Assembly (NCBI GenBank): GCA_033819885.1
Contig: JAQYUZ010000016.1
Span: 124,001 to 188,000, forward strand
Reading direction: 5' to 3'
DNA from: Microbotryomycetes sp. JL201
Taxonomy: Eukaryota > Basidiomycota > Microbotryomycetes
DNA: 64,000 bases
The position numbers and the translations under genes are program-made. Shown in pieces: positions 13,025 through 25,400 of this stretch (position 1 is its first letter; each line of letters starts with the position of its first letter). The notes beneath the pieces are model-generated. The model made no database searches and was not told where the DNA came from. It saw nothing but the letters and a program-made list of their open reading frames with translations.

Positions 13025-14996
13025 TCATGACGTCGGCTTGGTGGTGATTTTGATGCCTGCCGCTCTCGCGACCGACAAGATCTTTTCAGCTTGCAGCAAC
13101 TGTGAAATCGTACAGAGTCAGGATTTCGGCGCTTTGGGATATTTGAACAAGAGCGATGAGACACTCGCCATGGGTGCGTCAATCATGGATGTCGAACCGT
13201 CCTCGGCTTGTAAGCCATATGCGCCGGCGCCTGCTCCCGACGCTGCGTCGTACTGAGACAGCATTTGAACTGCCCTGGCGATCTCTGCAAGTCCGAAGAG
13301 ACACGAAACGAAGGAGTCAGCTTGGAGCACTGAGGGCTTGTACGATCCGAAGTGACTAGCCTTTCTCAGAGGGTGTGAACGCCCTTTGGATGGTCGCTAC
13401 CTGGGCCGGATGTATCGCTTGCTGTTCGAAAATATCGTCAGTGCTCGTCTCCTATCGTCTTCTTCTGGCTTCTCTGAGCTTTTCGTTGCGCACTTTACCA
13501 TCAAAACCGAGCCTCCTGCCTTCTTGACTTTCGTTAAGCAGTCCATCTTCGGCACCTTCGCCTTTGTATGCAGTTCTCACGAGGTCAATAGCGCCGAGAC
13601 CAAATGCTTTTGCAACTGTGACGACAGAGCTCCTGGCAAACAACATTTCCTGGCGAGAATCTGTTCGAACGAGGTTCGAGGCAGCGCAATAATCTTCGGC
13701 GGCAAACTGTAGTCGAGAACATTGAGAACGGCGCCTATCACTTTGTCGCCGGGAAAATGACGCTCACCAATAATGCTTCCGTTCTTGTCGAGCACGTGGC
13801 GATCTGTGAAGCAGACTTCTAGGTCAACAGAGAACGACCCACGTCGAGCAATTTTGATGCGAACCTCTTTCAGATTGATGATGGCGAGCGGACTCTCGAT
13901 ACTGGCAATGATCCTCAACGAGTCTCTGGTCTCTTCGAGAGCGTGCTCGTCGATGGCTCGGTCCACTTTGAGCACGTCCTCGGCACAATTGACTTTGGGT
14001 AGCACAAGACCGTCAAGGTGATTCGCTTTGAGCTATAAGACCGACAACAAGGGTTGAATTTAGCCAAACTGTAATCGGAATCGACTCGATTATGGCTCAC
14101 AATAACCTCAAGGTCGTCCTCGCCGAGCTCATCAGTGTTGATCCTGACAAAGAGACGGCTCGCTGTTTCGCCTACGCTCTGCAAGCTCGCTGACCATCAG
14201 TTCTCGTAGTGAAATGCTAGAAGCTTGAAAAACAAATTTACCTGCAGAACGCTAACGCCACCCAAAAGTGATCAGCTGGCGCACGGCATTTTCTGCCTCG
14301 GGTGTCGACTCACTCGAAAACGTTTCGCCTCGCTTCTCCTTTTTGTCCTGCTGCCACAGAGTCCTGTGTTAATACGTGTCAGCTCCGTGCAGCTTGCTCA
14401 GCCGGACACAAAGGCAAAAGTGAAGGCGCCAGACTGACTTCGAGGTCCAGTATGAGAGCGTCTGGCACGTCCATGGCCAGTTTACCATTCTTTGAAGAAG
14501 ACGACGAGACGTGTGCAAGTGCTTTTTTGAGCATTTTGAGGTTGCTGCCAGGCACGTACAGTAACGCTCTCGTGGGTTTCACGACAGCACGAGACGAGCT
14601 GGGATTCGAACGAGGCTTGAGTTCAGAGTTTGAAGGAGATTTCTGTCCGTTGCGAGCGTGTGTACCTCGATCAGAACCGTTGTCGGCGTCGAGAGAGGCT
14701 GTTGCGTCATTGATCCCGAAGACGGCTGATCTTGACGGTCCTGCAGTCGATGGGCCCACTTTGCCGTCAACAGACGATTCTGTACCTAATTTCTGTTCCT
14801 GCCGGGCCGGAACTGAAGTGAAAGGCCTGTGAATTGTCACAAACGAGCGTCGAGCAAGCGCAGGCGAGGGCGACGACAGAGCTGTTGCTCTCGCGATCGA
14901 CGAAACATGCACGTCATGCACCGCCACTCTGTGAGACCTTGAGATTAAAGAGCTCGCAGCTGCTGCGCATTGGCGACATGTTGATGCTCCGCGCAT
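13025..14996 (-). CDS. Citramalyl-CoA lyase-like protein (CLYBL; HpcH/HpaI aldolase/citrate lyase beta family)
   Basis: Mg-dependent C-C lyase of the CitE/CLYBL family; the mitochondrial members cleave citramalyl-CoA. Exons (minus): 14996-14439, 14363-14314, 14251-14242, 14178-14101, 14032-13865, 13803-13768, 13706-13494, 13421-13361, 13284-13169, 13099-13025; 454 residues. Family motifs are TRALLYVPGSNLKML, ILDLEDSVA, VRINTDE, VLPKVNCAEDV, LLFAAEDYC, RTDSRQEMLFARS and KQAIHPAQ. The first ~60 residues are rich in Arg, Ser and Ala with few acids and look like a mitochondrial presequence. An in-frame ATG at 15080 would add 28 residues and leave only about 14 bp to the MDM34 stop. One exon is just 10 nt and two introns (13360-13285, 13168-13100) start with GC. 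Family membership is firm; the exact substrate is inferred. Confidence 0.9.
13100..13168 (-). other. GC-AG intron in the CLYBL-like gene
   Basis: Read on the minus strand the donor is ATG|GCGAGT and the acceptor TTCACAG. It joins STSMIDAPM to LLQAEKILSVARAAG in phase 0. The nearby GT would shift the frame into a stop. Confidence 0.85.
13285..13360 (-). other. GC-AG intron in the CLYBL-like gene
   Basis: Read on the minus strand the donor is AAAG|GCTAGT and the acceptor ACTTGCAG. It joins FTPSEK to EIARAVQML in phase 1, as the family requires. Confidence 0.75.
14242..14251 (-). other. 10-nt micro-exon of the CLYBL-like gene
   Basis: Read on the minus strand the exon is CGTTCTGCAG. It lies between a 62-nt intron (GTGAGT to GTTAG) and a 63-nt intron (GTAAAT to TTGCAG). 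It supplies D-V-L-Q between EARRNVF and SVGETASRLF. Including it makes the whole coding sequence a multiple of three. The alternative is a single 137-nt intron ending at GCAGAG, which skips these residues and also keeps the frame. Confidence 0.7.
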
Positions 14997-15094
14997 CTTG
15001 CAGCTCGGAGAGCACGAGCGAGCAAGCGAACAATTCTCAAAAGACGAGTCGTGACAACAACAGTAACAAGCAACGCGCATCCAGATCACATGAG

Positions 15095-17991
15095 CTATAC
15101 AAAACCTCCCACGACAGGCCCGCCTGTCATTTTGCGCTTCATCTTTTCAATCAAGTGTGCAGTCGACGGGAAATAATCACTGAGCTCGCTCAGAGCCAGA
15201 TTGCTGTTTGCGTATCCCAAGCCTGCATGCTGACTCGACAGACCCGTACCGGACCTCGCGTCGAGTGAGAGAGCTCGGACATGTCTCTTGTTACCGGCAC
15301 TGGTCGTTCGAGTTCGAGGTGGCGCCAACGAGCTACTTCGTGTAGAACTTGCTGGTATTCCTCTCGTCAACAATGACGATCTTCGGGACCACCTTCCTCC
15401 ATCATTCAAGTCTGGCTCGTGAGAACCCGAACCGGCTCTGCTTGAAGACGCCACAACAGAGCGTCCGTCCGAATTGGGTCGGGTCGTGCTCGTTCCGTCG
15501 GAGGATACGGGAGCAACTGCCGAACCAATTCTGTACACGCGTTTTCTCTTTGCTTTGACAGGATCGCCGCTTGAGCCAACGCCACCACTGCTTGTTGAAC
15601 ATTGTTTCGAATCGACAATGGCTCCAAGCCGAGGCGCGGTCAGCCTCGCAAGCGTTCCTCCCGCGCTGGTCGAACTGAAACCTCGATTGAGTACGTGGGG
15701 ACTGCTTCGCGCAGTGAAATGCTCATGGCTTCTCGTAAACGGACTCAAAGTCTGATTCGAGTGAGTCAATGTCGCCAGATGAGCACAAGAATCGTTCAAG
15801 TTGGGGTTGATCGTGATGCCCAAATCATCTTCGTAAGAAGAGTGATTCAAAACAGATGAAGGTGACCTCGACAACAAATCAATCGGGTCTGGTCGAGGCT
15901 TCGGAAACACTTCGTGCTCTGGCTCTGGTTCTGGGTCGGGAGCCTCTGACGGGCTGTGCGTCACATCGTCCAACGGGGAAGCCGACAAGTCGTCGCCTTT
16001 CGCGGCCGTCGAGAAATGGGAAAGTCCTGACCGATGAAACTGATGAGACCCCCTGATCGCGTGTGAATGACTGGTCGAATGTGTAGAATTCTGTCGCGAG
16101 AGAGTCGGCGCAGACACAAAAGAGGGCGTTTTGGACGGCATCCTCGCGAATGGAAAGTGTGGTGTCGAGGTGCCTGATCCGGCACGTGAATGAGATGCGA
16201 AATGCTCGAGCCGGTCGTCCTGAAACTGCCGATATGTCGGACTGCCGAGCAGCTCACCTATCGTTGACGTGGTTGACTCTGGCACGTGAGCAGTCATAGT
16301 AGAGGGGCTTCCATGTGCCGATAATGAGCTATTGCTGACCGCGCGAGTTCTCATTTGAGATTGAGTGTGCAAGATGCGCGGTCGCGTGATCGTTCCGCCG
16401 CCCACAGCCGGAATCGTTTCCAAGGCGCCCCGGAATCCGGTCTTGAAATCAGTCTCGCTCGCTTCACTCACGCGCCCGAGACCTAAGTACGACCGCCGCC
16501 TTGCGTGTCGGTCATCGAACGCGTCGACATCGGGGACTGGCTCGGCCAGCTCGCTATGGAGATCCATCTCTTCGACGAAATCGGGCTCGAACCAGTCTTG
16601 TTTGTCTTGCATATCATCATCGTGCAGTACTTCTTGTTGAGGTGGTCCGGGGTCCAGTACGCCGCCAAGGCCACGAGCAGCTGTTCCACTCTGCACCAGA
16701 CGCTGGTACTGACCAAATCCCGCATGAGTCGGGATAGAATCTGGCCTCAGGCCGTATGTCGGGTCGTACGATTCAATTGACTCTGGCACACTTTGCGGCT
16801 CTGGCTTGATCGTCTGGCTCGATGTTGTGCGCTGTTTGGTCGGGGAGCTGAATACAGATCGTTTACCTTGCGAGCTTTTGCGGTACAGAGGGCGGGTTTC
16901 GACTTGGTCGTGCATCGAGAATGTCGTGTCGACATCGGATCCAACAGAGACGCTCTCGGCACCTAGACTCATCGTGCTCATCCTCGTCGTCAGCCGCCGG
17001 TCGTGTCCGGCCTTTGCGCCGTCATCTCTCATATATGCCGTTCTCGTTTGGATTTTGGCATCTCTGGAGAAACCTTGAGGGGCGAGACTGCCTTTTTTAG
17101 GCAGAGCAGCAGCCGTCTCTTCACTGGCCGTCTTGACTTCGCCCGACAACCATTTCTGACTCAGGCGATGAATCACTGATGGCAGGTCGCTCCTGAACGC
17201 TTCCCTCAATTGGGCTTCAATCTCCGTTTGGATAAATCCGGCGACAGATTCGACGCCATCAAATGACGACGAGACGTTGACGGATTCGAGAGGGTCATTC
17301 TTGAAAACGAGTGTGATACCCTTCTGTCGAGATACGACGAGGACAACGATCGCTCTCAGAGACAATGAAGACAACCTCAACGTCATTGGCACCACGAGCG
17401 GTGCGGCCGCGAACAGGATTCTGGGGGCGCCAAGGATGTCTAGAGACGGTCGAGGGACGTTGAGCGGGTTTGCCTGAGTGCGATCTTGTTAGCGTTGCAA
17501 GGCGAGCGCGCAGGCTCATGTCAGAGCGCACTTGAACTTTTGTCTGAAGCACAATGTAGGCATTGCCAGCATATGTCAAGCGAAAGATGCCCCGGAATCG
17601 GTCCGTCGAGAGGTCCCCGATCTCAAGGATCTCTAGTTCCGGTGGCTATTGGACCGGTAGATATTAGCTTTGGAGTCAGGCGAGTGTGCTTGCGACTTGC
17701 GATCGTGCCCATATTGAGCTCTTTGACTTCGATGCGGTCAGCGATAATCGGAGGCTTCTCGCCCTTGTTGAGAGCCTGTGCGAGTACACTAGCATGCGAT
17801 TAGCATTCAATAGAAGTATGTTTTTCTGACCGCAGCGTAACAGGCGTCTTCAAGAATGTGCGGCGACAGACAATGCCGGAGACTGCCTGGCGTTTGTGTA
17901 CCGGCAAGAGACAGCTCACCTGAGCCAGCATTTCCTTGGCGTCCGTGTAAAAGTCCTCGCTGAACGTCGGCCATTCAAAGTTAAACGACAT
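15095..17991 (-). CDS. MDM34: Mdm34, ERMES mitochondrial outer-membrane subunit
   Basis: Component of the ER-mitochondria encounter structure, which tethers the two organelles and moves phospholipids. Exons (minus): 17991-17920, 17775-17701, 17645-17532, 17473-15095; 879 residues. The start [18 protein letters not shown] is the conserved Mdm34 N-terminus. The SMP lipid-binding domain follows to about residue 200, with [41 protein letters not shown] and [18 protein letters not shown]. The remaining ~650 residues are Ser/Thr/Arg-rich and low complexity, ending [14 protein letters not shown]. Intron 17700-17646 uses a GCAAGT donor. The first intron is long for this window (144 nt). MET6 is transcribed divergently. 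Confidence 0.95.
17646..17700 (-). other. GC-AG intron in MDM34
   Basis: On the minus strand the donor is ATC|GCAAGT and the acceptor AATAG. It joins ELNMGTI to [12 protein letters not shown] in phase 0, exactly the conserved Mdm34 sequence. Confidence 0.9.
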
Positions 17992-19192
17992 GGCGCAAGC
18001 GGCTCGCGTGCACCGCGGCACGGACGGCGCGCGATGTCACACTGAATACACAACACGCCTTTGGACCTTCGGACGAGTGTTGCACACAGAGTTTGACCCG
18101 TGAAGAAACAAGGCGAGGCAGCAATGAGTGAGAACTGCCACGACTCGCAACGACAAAAAGGTTGAGGGGCTCGAGCGCATACGTGTCGCTCTCGAAGCTC
18201 GCGACTACATTTCAGCGAGCACAGCTCAGAGCTTCTTTGGACATCGTGGAGCTCACTTCAGTACGGTTGAGTAATGAATGATCGTGCCTTTCAGGTAGTT
18301 TAACGGTGGCAAGGTGCGCGGACACAGATGGACATTGTTCCACAATTTGCTCGACTCTTGCATAGCATCAGGGTAATCGGGTCGCTGCGATGGGCTTTCT
18401 AGGGCTCAAACTGACTGACAGACGTCAGAGCTGCGCTAGACCGCCAGGTTTGCGTCGATACTGTTGCCAGTGCGTCATCATTTCCCGTACTCCAACCTCA
18501 GACACAGTCACGGCCATCAGCTGCCAGCTTTTGAAACAGAATCGTCAAGTGATGACCGCGTGAAGTGCTGACGGCAGCCATCGTTCAGCACGCAGGCGCC
18601 ACTGACAACCCGCACAAGACTCGCCGCTTGCCTATGAGGTCCCGGCCCAAAGTGATGAAAAAAAGGCTGATTCACAGCCAAAATTTAAAGGCATGATGTG
18701 TTTTGTCTTGTCGCTGTCGAGCATATCCGAATCGGCTAAACTTCAAGATTCTGCCCTGTACACGAGGGAAAAAAAATGCTGGACGCAAACCTGATCTAGT
18801 TTGGAATGAACCTGGACTTTGAACAGACTAAGAAGCAATCAGCGAATGCTCTTGCCACTCGGGCTCGCCGGCAAAACCGCGACGCCGGCGCAGGCGCCTG
18901 CCCTCGGAGGCTCATTAAAGCTTATCTGATCAGGAGAGATTGATCTTTGGCGATTGTTTCGAGTATCGGTGGCGTGCGAACGCCTCTTCGCTATTGTCAT
19001 GCGGATTCGCCTCCCCCTGTCTCCATTTCGGCGAGCACGCGATCGGTTTGGGCACTGCGAGAGATGAGCGCCGGCTCAGCGCTGAACCTCTTCTTGCTTT
19101 CCCACCCACCCTCTTCGTCTAAGAACGCCGCGTCCGCGCTAGACAAGAGCCATCTTTCCCCTTCCTCTCTTCAAATACCTCAACACTACACT
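17992..19192. promoter_or_regulatory. Shared upstream region of MDM34 (-) and MET6 (+)
   Basis: About 1.2 kb between divergent genes with no reading frame I would call. Next to the MET6 leader is a pyrimidine-rich tract at about 19151-19190, a common feature upstream of highly expressed fungal genes. I do not see a clear TATA box. Confidence 0.6.
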
Positions 19193-19359
19193 GTGAGTAA
19201 CGCGAAGGGGGAGCCGAGGGCGCTCGGGCCCGGTTGACTCGTTGACACGTGCGAGCGCGCTCGGGCCCTTTTTTTCTTCTGGCTGAGCGCGCTTCCCGCG
19301 TGACTGTCATGCAAGCTTGAGCAAGTTTAGTAAAACTGACCGCACGCTTTCATCTGTAG
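19193..19359 (+). other. Probable 5'-leader intron of MET6
   Basis: Donor ACT|GTGAGT at 19193, branch-like AAAACTGAC at about 19332-19340, acceptor CATCTGTAG at 19359, 13 nt before the ATG. The intron is 167 nt. It carries two copies of the 12-mer GCGCTCGGGCCC (19220-19231 and 19257-19268). Between them lie two GTTGAC copies and a CACGTG box at 19246-19251, the type of site bound by Cbf1-like factors at sulphur genes. Splicing is inferred from signals only. Confidence 0.7.
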
Positions 19360-19372
19360 TCCTTTGCACAAC

Positions 19373-21985
19373 ATGGTGCAGTCTGCTGTGCTCGGTTTCC
19401 CTCGCATCGGCGCGAAGCGCGAGGTCAAGAAGGCACTCGAGGCATACTGGGCAGACAAGATTTCTGCAGAAGACTTGCAAAAGGTCGCCAAGGACACTCG
19501 TCTTGCATCCTGGAAGGCCATCAAGGACGCAGGTGTCGACGTCATCCCCTCGTGAGCTTCTCCATACTTTTTTCCTTCCACCCCCTTCGCTGGCGAACCC
19601 CCCACTCAGCCCATGCTCGGGCCCCCTCACCCGCTTAAACAAACTTTGACTGACTCCTGTTCCCTCATGGCAGCGGTGACTTTACCTTGTATGACCATGT
19701 CTTGGACTTTTCACTCAACTTCAATGTAAGCTCAATGCTGTCGGCTTCATTTGAATTGCACGGTGACTGACCCTTCGCCCGCCTTTGTTTCAGGTTATCC
19801 CGGCCAAGTACGCTCAGGCCGAGATCTCAGACCTCGACAGGTACTTCGCCATGGGTCGCGGCCGTCAACGTGATGGCGTTGATCTGCCGGCCCAGGAGAT
19901 GCAAAAGTGGTTCGATTCGAACTACCACTGTGAGCTTTGTACCTCGCAGTGATCGCGGACAGAGCTGACAACCTTGCTCTGTGCAGACTTGAAGGGCGAG
20001 GTCTCTTCAAAGACTGAGTTCAAACTCGCTGGTACCAAGTATGTGGACGAGTTCACAGAGGCAAAGGACGCCGGTTTCACTACTCGCCCGGTTGTCCTCG
20101 GTCCTATCACCTACTTGTTGTTGGGCAAGACGGGCCGTGACGAAACATCGTCATCGTTCAAGCCGATCGACGTGCTCGACAAGCTCGTGCCCGTCTTCGG
20201 CGAGCTCTTGAAGAAGCTCGAGGCTGCTGGTGCAACCGAAGTTCAGATTGACGAGCCTGCACTCGTCCTTGATGCCGCCGACTCTCTCGCTGAACAATTC
20301 ACCAAGACATATGAGACCCTCGCCAAGGCCGCCCCTGGTCTCAAGATCACCCTTGCCACATACTTCGGTCGCCTTGAGAAGAACGTCGAGTACGTCGCCA
20401 AGTTGCCGATCCACGCGCTGCACATCGACGTCGACCGTGCAGCAGGCCAGCTCGACGCCGTCGTTGCCGCCTTGAAGCCGACCAAGCTCTCGCTCTCGCT
20501 TGGTGTCGTTTCTGGCCGTAACATCTGGAAGAACGACTTTGCCGCATCGCTCAAGCTGGCCGAGAAGGTCGTGTCTGAGCTTGGTGCAGACCGCCTTGTG
20601 ATTGCGACGTCGTCGTCGCTTTTGCACACGCCCATCACTCTCGCAAATGAGACCAAGCTCAAGCCCGAGGTTGCCGACTGGTTCTCTTTCGCCACTGAGA
20701 AGACTCACGAGGTGGCCACGATCGCAAAAGCTGTCACCGCGCCCGAGTCTGTCAAGGAGGCTCTCGCCAAGAATGAGGCGTCGATCAAGGCTCGTCGTGA
20801 TTTCGAATCGCAATCTGACGCATCCGTCCGCGACCGCTTGGCTGCTGTCACTCCCGAGATGTACAAGCGTAGCTCGCCTTTCCCCGAGCGCCTCGCCGCC
20901 CAGAACAAGGTCTTCCCGCTCCCCAAATTCCGTAAGTCTGCGCGATGTTCGTTGTGGTCGTGGCCTGGCACTCACCCCCAACTTCTTGTGCAGCCACCAC
21001 CACCATTGGCTCATTCCCTCAAACGAAGGAGATCCGCCTTGCTCGAGCCAAACTCGGAAAGGGCGAGTTGTCTGCTGCCGAGTACGACACGTTCATCGAG
21101 AAGGAGATTCAGAAGGTCGTCGAACTGCAGGAGAAGATTGGCCTCGACATCCTCGTTCATGGCGAGCCGGAGCGCAACGATATGGTCCAGTACTTTGGCG
21201 AGCGCCTCTCTGGCTTTGTCTTCACTGAAAACGCCTGGGTCCAATCATACGGTTCGCGCTATGTGCGACCCCCGATCATTGTCTCTGACGTGTCTCGTCC
21301 CGAGCCGATGACCGTGCGCTGGTCGTCGTACGCGCAGTCGCTGTCGAAGAAGCCTGTCAAGGGCATGTTGACTGGTCCCGTCACGATTCTCAACTGGTCA
21401 TTCCCCCGTGCCGATGTCTCGCGCGAGGTTCAGTCCCGCCAGCTCGCTTTGGCCCTGCGCGACGAGGTTGTTGATCTCGAGAAGGCAGGTATCTTTGCCA
21501 TTCAGGTCGACGAGCCTGCCATTCGCGAGGGTTTGCCTTTGCGCTCTGTTGACTGGGATGCGTACTTGACTTGGGCGGTCGACTCTTTCCGCTTGGCAAC
21601 GGCCGGCGTCAAGGATTCTACGCAGACGCACTCTCACTTCTGCTACTCGGACTTCAACTCGATCTTCTCGCACATTATCAAGCTTGATGCGGACGTCATT
21701 TCGATCGAGGCGTCCAAGTCTGACTTGAAGCTGTTGGACGTGTTCCGCGAGCAAGGTTACCCGAACGCGATTGGCCCTGGCGTGTACGACATTCACTCGC
21801 CTCGTGTGCCGTCGCAGCAAGAGTTGCAAGACCGCATTGCGGCGTTCCTCGCTGGTCTCAAAACGCAAGACATCTTTGTCAATCCTGATTGTGGTCTCAA
21901 GACGCGTCAAGAGAAGGAGGTTGTCGAGTCGTTGACCAACTTGGTCGCCGCCGCAAAGTGGGCTCGCGAGAAGTACGCCGCCTAA
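19373..21985 (+). CDS. MET6: Cobalamin-independent methionine synthase
   Basis: Transfers a methyl group from 5-methyltetrahydropteroyl-triglutamate to homocysteine in the cytosol, the last step of methionine synthesis. Exons: 19373-19551, 19674-19725, 19794-19929, 19987-20931, 20994-21985; 767 residues, the usual fungal length. The N-terminal half starts [17 protein letters not shown]. The catalytic half has [10 protein letters not shown] and [15 protein letters not shown]. The expected zinc ligands are His and Cys in HSHFCYSDF, Glu in [10 protein letters not shown] and Cys in NPDCGLKTR. Codon choice is biased to C-ending codons, as expected for an abundant protein. Four coding introns and one leader intron, all GT-AG. 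Confidence 0.97.
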
Positions 21986-22494
21986 ACCCTCAAAAGTTCG
22001 TGGACCAACTCGGACAAAAGAAAAGTTTTCAACAATAATTACGCTCGTCTCGTTTCACGCATTTCAACAATTCGCATGGGTTTGTCTTTTTCGGGATTTG
22101 GATTTTCGTTGCTTGTATGAAGTTCGCGTGGGTTTGGCCTCTCAACGGGGACCCAAGCGGACCAAGGTTCTTGTGCATTTTCTCTTTTGATATCAGCGGA
22201 CTCCACTCCGTGACACGTTGGATACCCTTTGCCTCTAAAACATGTAGTGAATGAAAACCGAGGAAATATGTTTGCTTTGCAATGCACTCGAACCAACATG
22301 AAAAAAAGGTGCCTCGCGTGCGATGACGCATGTTTCAAGTGGTCGATCACCTTTAGTTTTTGACCTGTGCTCTTGCTCTTGCGCGTGCAAGCCAGGTTTT
22401 CTTTTTCGGTCGCACGAGGTGAGAGCGGAGTGTGATCAGATTAAGAAAGACGAGAGCAGATGAACGGGCCGCTGTTGTCGCGTGCTGAGCGTGC
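21986..22494. other. Intergenic region between MET6 and the GH63-like gene
   Basis: About 510 bp holding the MET6 3' end and the upstream region of the next gene on the same strand. Only frame shadows are present; I see no gene or RNA. Confidence 0.6.
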
Positions 22495-25400
22495 ATGATC
22501 TTGAGACGATCGCTCGGTCGCGCACGCAGTCAATCGTCGTCGTCGGTCAACGCGCGCGCGCGAACGCTCTTGGCTCTTGTTTGCGCCAACGCTGACTCGA
22601 TCTCGCCCAACGCGCACCTTTGTGTCCAAGGCAGTGACAGGAGCGAGATGACTGACACGCCTCGAGGAGCGGCGACGCCGCCAACGAGTTCGTTGTCCGA
22701 GCGACGTCGGTCCGATTCGACCGCGACAAACCCGCCAAAGCTGTCAGGCTTGACGACGGCGACCTCGAACCCTTCGAGTGGTTCGACGACGCCTTTGCCG
22801 GTCAAGGCTGCCGCCGGCGTCGTCAGAGACGCTGACGCGCCCGCACTCAACGTCGTCACGAGCGAGTTGCAAGACTTGAACGTCGACACGCCGCAAGCAG
22901 CACCCACCGTAAACCGATCGGGTACGATCAAGTCTCGTATCAACCAACCAAAGCCGGGACCGAGGCGTCCGAGCGAGGGTGGCGGATACGACGGCGAGAT
23001 TGAACGTCATGGCCAAGCGAACGACTTTCAAGACACGGACGACGAGGATGACGCTTTAGCAACCGCAGACAAAAACGCCAACGCGAATAAAGGTGCGCGT
23101 TTCCGATCGAGCCATTCACGAAAACGTCAAGCAACGCTGCTGACGGTGTTCCCATCTGCTTCGCCCGCAGGTGGATCCTACGAGTTTCCACGCGAAGACT
23201 TGCACAAATCGACCAGACGCAATTTCAACCCGTCTTCTTCGTGCCATTCACACCCCGGTCGCTTGCCTTTCAACTCGCGCACTCAATCGTTCCGCAACGG
23301 CACCGCCCCTCACGGAGGCTTGAACGGCGCGACCGCGGGGCACCGCTCCCGCACGACGAGCTTGTCGAGCACTCGATCGTTCGAAGCGACAAACCATCCG
23401 TTCCCCACTCCGGGTCAAAAGTTTACAAAGACACAGCCGTTCGCGGATTGGAAATCTGTCGAAGAAAAGCGCCTGATCGAAGACGAGAAAAAAGAAAAAC
23501 ACTGGAAACGCTGGGGACCGTACCTGTCAGAGCGCCAGTGGGTCAGTTTGTTCTGTCTCACCTGCATCGCATGATTCAAGCCACTGACGCAAGGCGATCG
23601 ATCGTCCGCTTTTCGGTTCCTCAATTTTCTTGCCCCAGGCAACCGTTCGCGAGGATTATTCTGCCAACGGCGATGCGTGGAGCCATTTCCCTCACGAGCA
23701 TGCCCGCTCAAGGGCTTACCGCTGGGGTGAAGACGGCATTGGTGGCCTGTCAGACAACCACGGAAAAATGTGCTTGTCCTTCGCGCTTTGGAACGGCGTC
23801 GATCCGATACTCAAAGAACGTCTGTTTGGCGTGACCGGCCACCAAGGCAACCATGGAGAAGACGTCAAGGAGCTGTACTGGTATCTCGACTCAACCCCTA
23901 CTCACTCGTATATGAAGATGCTGTACAAATACCCACAGCGCGAATTTCCTTACGAGCGCCTGGTGCGAGAGAACCAAATGCGCGACCGCGACGTTGACGA
24001 GTTTGAGATCACCGACACGGATCTGTTTGACGATGACAGATACTGGGACATTTTCATCGAAGTATGTCGGCTTTACACATGTGCAGAGCTTGAAAGGAAG
24101 CTTCAGACGGACGAGCTGCTTACTTTGTCCCGAATCACACCTACAGTACGCCAAGGACGAAGACTTGGCCGAGGGCATCTCAGTTCGCATCACGGCGTAT
24201 AACCGGGGCCCCGAGCCTGCTGATTTGCACATTATCCCGCAATTGTGGTTCCGCAACACGTGGTCGTGGCCAAAGGACCGCCCTACTGGTCCGAAAATGC
24301 CGTCTCTGAAGCAGGTCGGAGAGGGCATCGTCCAAGCAGACGAGGAGCACCTCGGTCGCTACTACCTGCACTGCGTGTCTAGTCCTGCGCCCGTCAACCC
24401 ACGTCAAAAGGGAGACGACGCCACCGTGTTTACTGAAGAGATTGTCACGCCAGAGTTGATGTTCACCGAGAACGACACCAACTTTGAGAGGCTGTACGGC
24501 GGCAAGAACCAAAGTGCGTATGTCAAAGACGCCTTCCACGATCATATCATTCCCAAGCACCGTCCGGCCATGCCAAAAGTCGCCAAGCAGCACGGCACGC
24601 CTCGACCGGACGACGACGGACAGACGACGCCTAACGCCGAGGTGCAAGAGCCTCAGTTTGAAGCTCAACCGGACACTCGCCAGTTTGTGAACCCAGAGAA
24701 GAAAGGTACCAAAGTCGGCGCGCACTATGCGTTCCACAATGTGCCTGCGAACGGAGGTTGCGCCGTCGTGCGACTGAAATTGACAAAGCGCACGGCTGAA
24801 GAAGACTCGTCAATTCAAGATGAGGAAAGCTTTGACTGGGTCGTCGAGGAACGACGCGGTGACTCTGATGAGTTCTACTCGAGGTTCAACTCTGGCGCGC
24901 TCAGTGACGATCTACGCAACATTATGCGACAAGCGTTGTCGGGCATGCTCTGGACGAAACAGTTTTACATGTTTATCCAGAAAGAATGGATCGAAGGTGA
25001 CCCGGGACAACCAGCACCTCCGCCTGAACGCAAATGGATTCGCAACAGAGAGTGGAAGCACCTGCACATCGAGGACGTCTTGTCGATGCCAGACAAGTGG
25101 GAGTACCCTTTCTTTGCCATTTGGGACTCTGCATTCCACTGCATTCCGTTGGCTATGGTCGATCCCGCGTACGCCAAGAAGCAGCTCGATATTATGACGC
25201 GAGAATGGTACATGAAACCGGACGGTGCCTTGCCAGCTTACGAATGGAACTTTGGCGACGTCAATCCTCCAGTTCACGCTTGGGCTACATTCCGCGTCTT
25301 TAAACTCGAGCGCAAGATGCACGGTCGAGAAGACTTGCAGTTCTTGGAACGCGTATTCCAGAAACTCATGCTCAACTTCACCTGGTAGGTTTGATATTGT

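Noticed and set aside
14179-14313. Zero-length exon (recursive splice site, CTGCAG followed by GTAAAT) in the CLYBL-like gene
   Set aside because: The phase does not fit a zero-length exon. Moving the first acceptor to GTTAG gives a 10-nt exon that restores both frame and conserved sequence.
14595-14625. tRNA B-box-like GTTCGAATCC on the minus strand
   Set aside because: It is inside a coding exon of the CLYBL-like gene, and no A box or acceptor stem pairs around it.
20151-21014. 287-codon open frame antisense to MET6
   Set aside because: It mirrors a highly biased coding exon, so stops are rare on the opposite strand. No splice signals or protein motifs support it.
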